Assembly: GCA_003486665.1 (NCBI GenBank)
Contig: DNGF01000252.1
Location: forward strand, 1-6,194
Direction of reading: 5' to 3'
Source: Oscillospiraceae bacterium
GTDB taxonomy: Bacteria > Bacillota > Clostridia > Oscillospirales > Acutalibacteraceae
Length of the DNA: 6,194 nucleotides
The translations under genes and the position numbers were made by a program. Shown here one piece after another: positions 1 to 5,305 of this stretch (position 1 is the stretch's first letter; each line of letters starts with the position of its first letter). Under the pieces are notes generated by a model that saw nothing but the letters and a program-made list of their open reading frames with translations, did no database searches and had not been told where the DNA came from.

Positions 1-970
1 CCTTAACCCCGTTTCCGTCATTGATTGACGGTTTCATCTTGAACACAGCATTGATTCGGTTTCCGCACGCAACGGATTTTGTGAGATTTATTATGAGATT
101 TGAAAGCTTAATAAGCTCAACCAAAACCTGCGACATATAGTTGATAAGCGAAATAACCTCGCCTTGAGTGAGCCTGCCGGTGTTGACTCTCAGACCGCCG
201 ACATAGATTATAAGTACAATTGAAAGATTGACTATGACGTAAGTTATCGGGTTTAGATAAGCCGAAATTCTGCCGCCGTAAAGCTGCATATCCTTAAGCT
301 CGTCCGAACACTCGTCAAAATCCTCGATCTCTTTTTGCTCATGGTTGAAAGCGCGGATAACTCGTACACCGGAAAGATTTTCTCTGGTTATACGCATAAC
401 GGAATCAAGCCTGGTTTGTACCTTTTTGTATATCGGTACAGAGTAGAACATGATGCCGAATACAACCGCGGCAAGCAGAGGAATCGAAACGGCAAAAATG
501 ACGGCTGTTTTTGCGTCAACCGTAAACGCCATGACAACCGCGCCTATAACGATAAACGGTGAACGCAGAAAAAGACGGAGAAAAAGGTTGACTGCCGTCT
601 GCATCTGATTTACGTCCGCGGTCAAACGCGTAATAAGCGTGGACGTTCCGATTTTATCAATCTCGGAATAGGACAGCGTATTGATGTGTCGGTAAAGGTC
701 GCCTCTCAGCTCCTTGCCAAAGCCGACCGATGCCTTTGCGGCGAAATACTGAGCCGTCAGCGCACTGACGAAGCCGACAATCGCCAGCCCGACAAGAACC
801 ATTCCCATTTTGAAAATGTAGGGCTTGTCGGAATTCTTTATGCCCGTGTCGATAATTGCCGCCATTACAAGCGGAACGAACAGTTCAAAGCTTGCTTCAA
901 GCATTTTGAACAGCGGCGCGAGAATGCTTTCTTTAACATAATGCCGCAAGTACTTTAAAAGCTCTTTCAT
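1..970 (-). CDS. ABC exporter, membrane domain part (3' end beyond window)
   Basis: This is the first 323 codons of a gene that runs off the left edge without a stop. The start is the ATG at 970-968, preceded by a perfect AGGAGG (975-980 on the complement) 4 bases away. The protein is the transmembrane half of a type IV (exporter-type) ABC transporter. It has an N-terminal elbow and first helix around residues 15-42, further hydrophobic helices near 55-77, 134-152, 154-177 and 240-260, and the conserved coupling-helix stretch ENLSGVRVIRAF at 197-208. The segment STLITRLTADV (110-120) is also typical of this fold. The ATP-binding domain (Walker A, signature, Walker B) should lie beyond the window. 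It resembles one half of a heterodimeric multidrug-type exporter of the YheH/YheI or BmrCD kind, so a second half-transporter gene is likely further downstream. The substrate cannot be predicted. It follows ogg by 17 bases on the same strand, so co-transcription is likely. Confidence 0.9.
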   Translation of the reverse strand, partial: MKELLKYLRHYVKESILAPLFKMLEASFELFVPLVMAAIIDTGIKNSDKPYIFKMGMVLVGLAIVGFVSALTAQYFAAKASVGFGKELRGDLYRHINTLSYSEIDKIGTSTLITRLTADVNQMQTAVNLFLRLFLRSPFIVIGAVVMAFTVDAKTAVIFAVSIPLLAAVVFGIMFYSVPIYKKVQTRLDSVMRITRENLSGVRVIRAFNHEQKEIEDFDECSDELKDMQLYGGRISAYLNPITYVIVNLSIVLIIYVGGLRVNTGRLTQGEVISLINYMSQVLVELIKLSNLIINLTKSVACGNRINAVFKMKPSINDGNGVK

Positions 971-987
971 ATTGCCTCCTATATAAA

Positions 988-1806
988 CTATATTTCTTCT
1001 GTGTTTCTTCGCCAGTGAAAAAGGAATTGCTGAGCGATACCTTCAATGCCGAAGGTGCATTCGGGCAAGCCCTCCGGATAAAGCTCTGCCATAATGCGTT
1101 TGACCCACACATCAACGGGGAAAGCTTCGATTCTTCCGCAGCCGTAGAGCAGGGTACACTCGGCGACCTTTGCGCCGACACCTTTAATTTTTATCAGCTC
1201 GGCTCGGCAGACATCCATATTCTCTGTGGCAAGCATATCGAGATCAACCTCACCGCCGGCAACCTTTTGTGCCGCGTCAATAATATATTTTGCTCTGAAT
1301 CCCGCTCTCAGCGGCGCGAGATCGTCTACAGTGCAATCGGCAAGCTTTTCTGCATCGGGAAAAGTAAAATCACCGTTTCCGAGATCCTTTCCGAATGCCG
1401 CACAGAGCCTTTCTATTATTCCCTTAATTCTCGGAATGTTGTTGTTTTGGGAAATAATAAACGAACAAAGCGCCTCCCAGGTATCTTGACGAAGAATTCG
1501 TATTCCGCTGTATTCGCTTATCGCCCTGTTGAGCCATTTGTCTGATTTTAATTTTTCGCAAATTGCGCCGTAGTCACGGTCAAGGTCGAGATAAGTTCGC
1601 CAAAAACTCTCATCCGTATCGCCGATGACAGTAATCTTTTCGCCGTTCTGCGTAATATCAACCGCACGGTCACGGACCACTCCGTGCCATATACCGTCAG
1701 GCTTCGGCGACCATCGGAAAGCCTGTCCGCAGTCAAGAGTCAGGGCAATATCAAGATTATCTACACCGTCAAAGGTGACGCTGTTGTTGTTTGCATAGCC
1801 GATCAT
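988..1806 (-). CDS. ogg: 8-oxoguanine DNA glycosylase (OGG1 family)
   Basis: This base-excision-repair enzyme of 272 residues removes 8-oxoguanine from DNA and nicks the abasic site. The ATG at 1806-1804 has GGAGG 8-9 bases upstream. The N-terminal OGG domain carries GQAFRW at 27-32 (G27 corresponds to human Gly42, which reads the oxoG N7-H). The helix-hairpin-helix-GPD core has IKGVGAK at 207-213, with catalytic lysine K213 (human Lys249), C217 (Cys253), and PVDVW at 230-234 with catalytic D232 (Asp268). N121 and R126 in NNNIPR match human Asn149 and Arg154, which contact the estranged cytosine; R171 matches Arg204. Q259 and F263 match the Gln315/Phe319 pair that sandwiches the base. It is full length for a bacterial Ogg, with no visible defect. 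Two differences from human OGG1 are F170 for Tyr203 and W234 for His270. Automatic annotation may label it a DNA-3-methyladenine glycosylase 2 family protein, but the OGG-specific residues favour oxoG. Confidence 0.93.
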   Translation of the reverse strand: MIGYANNNSVTFDGVDNLDIALTLDCGQAFRWSPKPDGIWHGVVRDRAVDITQNGEKITVIGDTDESFWRTYLDLDRDYGAICEKLKSDKWLNRAISEYSGIRILRQDTWEALCSFIISQNNNIPRIKGIIERLCAAFGKDLGNGDFTFPDAEKLADCTVDDLAPLRAGFRAKYIIDAAQKVAGGEVDLDMLATENMDVCRAELIKIKGVGAKVAECTLLYGCGRIEAFPVDVWVKRIMAELYPEGLPECTFGIEGIAQQFLFHWRRNTEEI

Positions 1807-1864
1807 TTAAAAATCCTCCGAAAAGTATCTGCTTATTAAGATGGTTTTTTATTGAAATATTCAT

Positions 1865-1885
1865 TTTGTAACCTTTTGTTACAAA
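1865..1885. promoter_or_regulatory. 8-bp palindrome, possible operator of ogg
   Basis: TTTGTAAC and GTTACAAA form a perfect 8-bp inverted repeat around a 5-base centre (CTTTT). It lies 59 bases upstream of the ogg start. It falls just downstream, on the minus strand, of a TTGACA (1896-1891), where the spacer and -10 of an ogg promoter would sit. That is the usual place for a repressor site. It is not followed by a T-run on either strand, so it is not a terminator. I do not recognise the cognate regulator. Confidence 0.45.
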
Positions 1886-1896
1886 TTCCTTGTCAA
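1867..1896 (-). promoter_or_regulatory. Candidate ogg promoter (weak -10)
   Basis: A perfect -35 hexamer TTGACA is read on the minus strand from 1896 to 1891. At a 17-19 base spacing there is only a poor -10 (GTTACA or TTACAA), and it lies inside the palindrome at 1865-1885. The -35 is clear and the -10 is not, so the promoter may depend on an activator or may lie elsewhere in the AT-rich segment. Confidence 0.3.
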
Positions 1897-1983
1897 GCTT
1901 TTTTTAAACTCTGTTTTGCACAAAGATTTTATAAAAAACAGGTAAATTTTTCCGGTTTTTATAACAAAAAAATACTTGACAAG
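1889..1983. repeat. AT-rich segment bounded by inverted CTTGACAAG sites
   Basis: CTTGTCAAG (1889-1897) and CTTGACAAG (1975-1983) are exact reverse complements that bound a 77-base, very AT-rich stretch. Each supplies an outward-facing TTGACA. Inside lies a further inverted repeat, TTATAAAAA (1929-1937) and TTTTTATAA (1956-1964), with an 18-base centre. Such low-stability DNA next to a DnaA-box cluster is what a duplex-unwinding element looks like, but AT-rich divergent promoters look similar. No open reading frame here is credible. Confidence 0.45.
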
Positions 1984-2004
1984 ATTTCAACACCATTGTT
2001 AATT
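1976..2004 (+). promoter_or_regulatory. Candidate rightward promoter upstream of the DnaA boxes
   Basis: A perfect -35 TTGACA (1976-1981) is followed after 17 bases by TTAATT (1999-2004), a weak -10 in an AT-rich context. Transcription would run through the DnaA-box cluster into the small gene at 2222, giving a leader of about 210 bases. Bound DnaA could then repress it. The -35 is convincing and the -10 is only half matching. Confidence 0.35.
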
Positions 2005-2021
2005 ATTTAACGAAAAATGTG

Positions 2022-2158
2022 TTTTCCACGGTCAAAAAAGTGGAAAAATGCGTAAAATCAACGTTTCTGAAGCCAGTTATCCACACTTTCCACGGAGTTT
2101 TCCACAGGTTTTGTGAAGAGTTTAAAGTTTTCCACACTTCCACAGAAAACGTGGAAAA
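2022..2158. other. DnaA-box cluster, candidate replication origin (oriC-like)
   Basis: The stretch holds a perfect DnaA box TTATCCACA at 2077-2085. There are two single-mismatch boxes TTTTCCACA at 2098-2106 and 2128-2136. Degenerate copies occur at 2022-2030 (TTTTCCACG), 2086-2094 (CTTTCCACG) and 2136-2144 (ACTTCCACA) on the plus strand, and at 2039-2047 (TTTTCCACT) and 2150-2158 (TTTTCCACG) on the minus strand. That makes eight sites in 137 bases, adjacent to the AT-rich segment at 1889-2018 and between divergent genes. Known bacterial origins combine exactly these parts. The usual Firmicute neighbours dnaA, dnaN and rpmH are absent here, so it may be an origin separated from dnaA, or a DnaA-titrating or DnaA-regulated locus. 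Confidence 0.7.
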
Positions 2159-2221
2159 TGTTACAAACTGTCGTTTGGAGTCGTACTATATTCATTTTCT
2201 TCTGCATAAAAATAATAGATT

Positions 2222-2533
2222 ATGACAACAATAAAAACAGAAAAAACAAGCGAAAGCAGGGATAGTTTGATCAAAGGAGTTAACCATCAGGTCGTGGAAG
2301 TAACAAAACCGACCTGCGAATATTTTGAACGCGTTATATTTTTTGTAAAGCCTGAATTCTCTCAGGTCAGCGAGGGTACGCTCAGAGAGCGCGCAGGAAA
2401 AATTGCCGGTGAAACAGGAGCGCCGCCCCCGACAAAGCTTAAGAGAAACCGACTGATTCTTGCGGCGAAGCTTATCGGCTCTGCACTCGCCGGCGCCGCA
2501 GCTGCGTTGATTCTATACAAAATATTGTTTTAA
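2222..2533 (+). CDS. Small tail-anchored membrane protein, function unknown
   Basis: This encodes 103 residues that I cannot assign to a characterised family. It has a polar N-terminal segment (about 1-15), a compact soluble middle with KGVNHQVVEV (18-27) and EYFERVIFFVKPE (33-45), and a basic linker KLKRNR (72-77). A single C-terminal hydrophobic helix (about 78-102) ends almost at the stop, so the soluble part probably faces the cytoplasm. The ATG at 2222 has no Shine-Dalgarno sequence. An alternative TTG start at 2267 (codon 16) has AGGGA just upstream and would give 88 residues starting directly before the IKGVN motif. The dense ORF, fitting codon use and a terminator shortly after the stop argue for a real gene. 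It is the first gene to the right of the DnaA-box cluster and convergent with nth. A link to replication is only suggested by position. Confidence 0.7.
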   Translation: MTTIKTEKTSESRDSLIKGVNHQVVEVTKPTCEYFERVIFFVKPEFSQVSEGTLRERAGKIAGETGAPPPTKLKRNRLILAAKLIGSALAGAAAALILYKILF

Positions 2534-2565
2534 GGCAATATCGCATAAATTGCGATGTCAGCCTT
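2532..2565 (+). other. Two-tier stem-loop just after the small gene
   Basis: ATCGCA (2540-2545) pairs with TGCGAT (2551-2556) around a 5-base loop. AAGGC (2532-2536) can pair with GCCTT (2561-2565) below an internal loop. No T-run follows, so it may stabilise the transcript 3' end rather than terminate it. It precedes the terminator at 2577. Confidence 0.4.
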
Positions 2566-2576
2566 GCTTGAAAGTA

Positions 2577-2608
2577 AAAGCCGTCTTTTATGTCGGCTTT
2601 ATTTTTTT
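2577..2608 (+). terminator. Rho-independent terminator of the small gene
   Basis: AAAGCCG (2577-2583) and CGGCTTT (2594-2600) form a 7-bp stem with a 10-base loop, followed by A and seven T residues on the plus strand. On the minus strand the same stem is followed by CTTTTACTTT, so it may also act weakly as terminator for nth, whose stop codon (2601-2599) overlaps the right arm. Confidence 0.7.
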
Positions 2609-3228
2609 GCCGATTTGCAGAAATCGGACATAAAGCATTTTTCGCAGGCGGGGCGTCTTGCAACGCAAACCGCTCTGCCGTGAAGAACGCATCGATGGCA
2701 AAAATCATTGCTTTCTTCGGGAGGAAGCAATTCCCTGAGTTCTTTTTCAACCTTAAAAGGATCCTTACTGTCCGCTAAACCGAGAAGATTGCTGATACGA
2801 ATAAGGTGTGTGTCGGCAACGACGGCAGGCTTGCCGTAAATATCTCCGCAAATAAGGTTGGCTGTTTTTCTTCCTACACCGGGCAGGGAGGTCAGCTCTT
2901 CTATATTATCGGGAACCTTGCCGTTAAAATCGGAAAGGATTTTTTGCGCCATTCCGACAATGTCCTTTGCCTTTGTATGATAAAAGCCGCAGGAGCGGAT
3001 AAGTTCCTCGACGTCGGCAACGTCAGCCTCGGCAAAGGCTTCAACGGTCGGATATTTTGCAAAAAGAGCGGGGGTGACTATATTGACCCTTGCATCGGTA
3101 CACTGCGCGGAGAGTCTGGTTGCAACAAGAAGCTGAAAATCGTTTTTGTAATCAAGCGAACAGATCGCGTCGGGATATTCCTTTTTCAACGCTTCAACAC
3201 AAAGTAAAGCTCTTTGTTTCTTTGTCAT
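2599..3228 (-). CDS. nth: Endonuclease III (DNA glycosylase/AP lyase)
   Basis: This 209-residue bifunctional glycosylase/AP lyase excises oxidised pyrimidines and cleaves the abasic site by beta-elimination. It is close to the E. coli enzyme in length (211). The helix-hairpin-helix LPGVGRKTAN (115-124) contains catalytic lysine K121 (E. coli Lys120), and VADTH (137-141) contains D139 (Asp138). The C-terminus has the full iron-sulfur pattern C188-x6-C195-x2-C198-x5-C204 for a [4Fe-4S] cluster. LSAQCTDARVN (39-49) is the conserved early motif. The ATG at 3228-3226 is chosen because GAGGTG lies 6 bases upstream and the -10 TATAAT at 3262-3257 is upstream of it. An in-frame ATG at 3300 would start before that promoter and add 24 residues unlike the family. 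The gene is intact and convergent with the gene at 2222. Confidence 0.95.
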   Translation of the reverse strand: MTKKQRALLCVEALKKEYPDAICSLDYKNDFQLLVATRLSAQCTDARVNIVTPALFAKYPTVEAFAEADVADVEELIRSCGFYHTKAKDIVGMAQKILSDFNGKVPDNIEELTSLPGVGRKTANLICGDIYGKPAVVADTHLIRISNLLGLADSKDPFKVEKELRELLPPEESNDFCHRCVLHGRAVCVARRPACEKCFMSDFCKSAKK

Positions 3229-3256
3229 AAAATGCACCTCGCTTTTAAAGATAACT

Positions 3257-3285
3257 ATTATACTACATTTTTCGCATAAAATAAA
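3257..3285 (-). promoter_or_regulatory. nth promoter
   Basis: A perfect -10 TATAAT is read on the minus strand at 3262-3257. A weak -35 TTTATT lies 17 bases upstream at 3285-3280. The predicted transcript begins near 3250, about 22 bases ahead of the nth start, leaving room for its ribosome-binding site. Confidence 0.55.
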
Positions 3286-3356
3286 GGGATAGCAATGCAA
3301 AAGTCGTGTTTATTTTTAAGAATCTATAAACAGAGTAAGAACAGTATTGAAAAAAG

Positions 3357-3385
3357 TTGAAAAAAAGATTAAAGTATGATATTAT
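3357..3385 (+). promoter_or_regulatory. Sigma-A type promoter of the lipoprotein gene
   Basis: TTGAAA (3357-3362), a 17-base spacer and TATTAT (3380-3385) form a near-consensus housekeeping promoter in an A-rich context. Transcription would begin about 20 bases before the lipoprotein start, just ahead of AGGAGG at 3402-3407. Confidence 0.7.
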
Positions 3386-3414
3386 AAAAACAACCTGTTA
3401 TAGGAGGAATTGAT

Positions 3415-5229
3415 ATGAATAGATATAAATTAATTGCTTTGCTGCTTATATTGACATTGTCTGTTTGCACATTTGCCGCGTGCGGCGACTCTGCCGCTCC
3501 GGGCGAGAAGAACGACAAGCTTGTTTCCGAAACTCCCGAAAGCATTGACATTGTGGATGATGATCTCAAAAAGGGAGCCGAAGAGGTTACGGCAATAACC
3601 GGCGCAACGGATCCGAACGGTAAAGTCACAGACGCAACAGGAATAGTTGATAAATGCGGACACAGAATTTATTCAACCGGACTCAAGGATAAATACGGAA
3701 AAACAATTTATACAACAGGAAAAAAAGACTCGAAGGGAAATATTCTTTATACAAAGAACGAGATGGACACCTTCGGCGATATGATTTATTATACGGGAAA
3801 ATATGTTAACGGAAAGCTTGAGCTTGAGCAAACGAGCGAAACTCCGGATTATTCGTCAAACGATATTCCCACAACGAAGAACTCTCCTGCAAAGATTACG
3901 ACATCAACAACTGTCGGCATTAAAAATCCCTCCAAGAAAAATATTAAGGAAGTAAAGTGCGAATATACAAAATACTTCGGCGGATCGGGAATTGACGCAT
4001 TCCGAGATGTTATCGGATGTAAGGACGGCGGATATATCGCTGCAGGAATTTCCGGATCTAAGGACGGCGACTACAAAGGCGTTTCCGGAGAATGGTCATC
4101 TCAGCATACCTCGCTTGTAAAGTATTCTTCGGACGGCAAGGTTATTTGGAAATACATTATCGGCGGCGATGCTTCAATTGCTTTTAATGATGTAATAGAG
4201 CTTAAGGACGGCACAATCGTTGCGGCAGGTCAAAGTGCGGCAACGAGCGGCGATATAGTAAAGAATGCCTCCACTAACTCGGCATTTGTCGTTCGTCTTA
4301 AGGCAGACGGAACCCTCATGTGGAAATATGTTTTCCCGTCGGATGAATCGTCAACCGGTGAATTTATCAGCGCGCTTGCCGCGACGCCAGACGGCGGCTT
4401 TGTCGCAGGAGGAAAAGCTATTTCCGAATCCGGATTTTTCACCGGCACTCAGAAGGGCGGCACAAAGGCATTTGTTTTCAAGTTTGATAAAAACGGAAAT
4501 ATAAAATGGAGAAGAATTCTTCAGGGTACTAAGTCAAACAACATTTCCGCTCTTGCCGTTACCTCCGGCGGAGATATTTATGCTACCTGCGTTACGATGT
4601 CGGCTGACGGAGATTTTTCCGGAATCAGATATAACAAAACTCTCTCCGAAAACACGGTGCTTATGAAGCTGAACAAGAAAGGCGATCTTGATTGGGCTGA
4701 GTATCTTCAGGGATCGGGAAAGAGCGAGTACAATGCTCTTTGCGCTACCGATGACGGCGGCTGTGTTGTAGGCGGAACATTTTCCATTTATAAGAGAGCT
4801 GACGGAATTTACAATATGAATTACGGTAAGCGTGACGGATATGTTCTCAGGTATAACGATAAGGGTCAGGTTTGCTGGTCAAGAATAATCGGCGGCGCGG
4901 ACAATGACGCCGTGACGGGAATTGTGTGTGTTGAGGGCGGCTATGCCGTAGTCGGATATTCAAAGTCCGCAACAGGTGATTTCCAGGGCTACAAGGTCGG
5001 CGGCGGTGAGGACGGCTATATCCTCTATCTTAACGATGAGGGCAAAACGACCTCAACGGTTCGTCTTAACGGCGGCGAGGACGACAGGGTTATGGATGTT
5101 GCATTGCTCGATGACGGATCAATTGCCATTGCAGGATTGACGAAGAGCAGCGACCAGGCATTCAACGGCTCGAATGCAAAGAAGCAGTACATGGGCTTTG
5201 TAAGCAGATATACTGCGACGGTAGAATAA
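3415..5229 (+). CDS. Repeat-rich surface lipoprotein with predicted beta-propeller
   Basis: This encodes 604 residues with an AGGAGG 7 bases before the ATG. The N-terminus is a lipoprotein signal: positive MNRYK, a hydrophobic core (6-20), and lipobox FAAC with C23 as the lipidated cysteine. The protein is therefore anchored to the outer face of the membrane. After an acidic linker, residues 59-133 carry a 13-residue tandem repeat of the type xYxTGxKDxxGxx. A Ser/Thr/Lys-rich linker (about 138-180) follows. From about 182 to the end are seven ~60-residue repeats with a GG-x-D/S start, a central DGG or similar, and a VxKYxxxGxxxW end. Tryptophans fall at 245, 303, 365, 427 and 488; Y184 and T548 occupy the same place in the first and last units. 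This fits a seven-bladed propeller closed by the last strand (595-604). There is no catalytic motif I can name; ligand or carbohydrate binding is a guess. Eight cysteines follow the lipid cysteine. It precedes a GH78 gene. Confidence 0.92.
   Translation: MNRYKLIALLLILTLSVCTFAACGDSAAPGEKNDKLVSETPESIDIVDDDLKKGAEEVTAITGATDPNGKVTDATGIVDKCGHRIYSTGLKDKYGKTIYTTGKKDSKGNILYTKNEMDTFGDMIYYTGKYVNGKLELEQTSETPDYSSNDIPTTKNSPAKITTSTTVGIKNPSKKNIKEVKCEYTKYFGGSGIDAFRDVIGCKDGGYIAAGISGSKDGDYKGVSGEWSSQHTSLVKYSSDGKVIWKYIIGGDASIAFNDVIELKDGTIVAAGQSAATSGDIVKNASTNSAFVVRLKADGTLMWKYVFPSDESSTGEFISALAATPDGGFVAGGKAISESGFFTGTQKGGTKAFVFKFDKNGNIKWRRILQGTKSNNISALAVTSGGDIYATCVTMSADGDFSGIRYNKTLSENTVLMKLNKKGDLDWAEYLQGSGKSEYNALCATDDGGCVVGGTFSIYKRADGIYNMNYGKRDGYVLRYNDKGQVCWSRIIGGADNDAVTGIVCVEGGYAVVGYSKSATGDFQGYKVGGGEDGYILYLNDEGKTTSTVRLNGGEDDRVMDVALLDDGSIAIAGLTKSSDQAFNGSNAKKQYMGFVSRYTATVE
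3589..3822 (+). repeat. 13-residue tandem repeats in the lipoprotein
   Basis: Residues 59-136 repeat with a strict 13-residue period. Register positions IYST (85), IYTT (98), LYTK (111) and IYYT (124) are each 13 apart, and the preceding unit (72-84) keeps TG at 75-76, D79, K80 and G82. A more degenerate unit starts at 59 with TG at 62-63, D66 and G69. The pattern is (I/L)Y-x-T-G-x-K-D-x-x-G-x-x, about five and a half copies. The alternating aromatic and glycine turn pattern suggests short beta-hairpins stacked in a row, similar in spirit to MORN or YD repeats but shorter. Confidence 0.8.
3964..5226 (+). repeat. Seven ~60-residue propeller-type repeats in the lipoprotein
   Basis: The units begin at residues 184, 245, 303, 365, 427, 488 and about 548, spaced 58-62 apart. 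Each starts with an aromatic residue (Trp in five of seven) followed by a GG or QG turn, then a hydrophobic strand, a DGG-like turn, a second strand rich in Gly/Ala/Val, a variable DGDF-like loop, and a final VxKY strand. The last strand VSRYTATVE would complete the first blade, as in ring-closed propellers. The variable loop of units 1, 4 and 6 keeps a DGDY/DGDF/GDF core. Confidence 0.75.
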
Positions 5230-5240
5230 TTAAACATCGA

Positions 5241-5288
5241 AACACCGTCGTGTTAAGGCATTGCAGCTTTAATACGGCGGTATTTTAA
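5241..5288 (+). other. Two small hairpins between lipoprotein and GH78 genes
   Basis: AACAC-CGTC-GTGTT (5241-5254) is a 5-bp hairpin with a 4-base loop. A second, AATAC-GGCG-GTATT (5271-5284), can be extended by three A-T pairs to 5268-5288 with one bulge. The T-run after the second is short (TTTT broken by AAA), so it would be at most a weak terminator or attenuator. No clear promoter is visible in the 76-base gap, so some read-through from the lipoprotein gene into the GH78 gene is plausible. Confidence 0.35.
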
Positions 5289-5305
5289 ATTGAGGTTTTT
5301 ATTAT

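Noticed and set aside
335..958. Two plus-strand frames in the left part
   Set aside because: They are antisense to the ABC exporter gene, which reads through the whole region to the edge with conserved exporter motifs.
1015..1545. 176-codon plus-strand frame
   Set aside because: It is antisense to ogg, which has all catalytic residues; no start signal precedes the plus-strand frame.
1865..1885. The palindrome as a transcription terminator
   Set aside because: The stem is AT-rich and no T-run follows on either strand; an operator fits better.
2209..2221. AATAATAG as a possible DnaA-trio element
   Set aside because: Only about two trio-like units are present, and they are some 50 bases from the nearest DnaA box; too little to call.
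2019..2225. 68-codon plus-strand frame across the DnaA boxes
   Set aside because: Its Phe/His-rich protein simply translates the repeated TTTTCCACA-like boxes; there is no ribosome-binding site and it overlaps the next start.
2806..3207. 133-codon plus-strand frame
   Set aside because: It is antisense to nth, which has the lysine/aspartate pair and the iron-sulfur cysteines.
3229..3300. Longer nth start at 3300
   Set aside because: The added 24 residues have no counterpart in endonuclease III, the -10 box lies inside this stretch, and the ATG at 3228 has its own ribosome-binding site.
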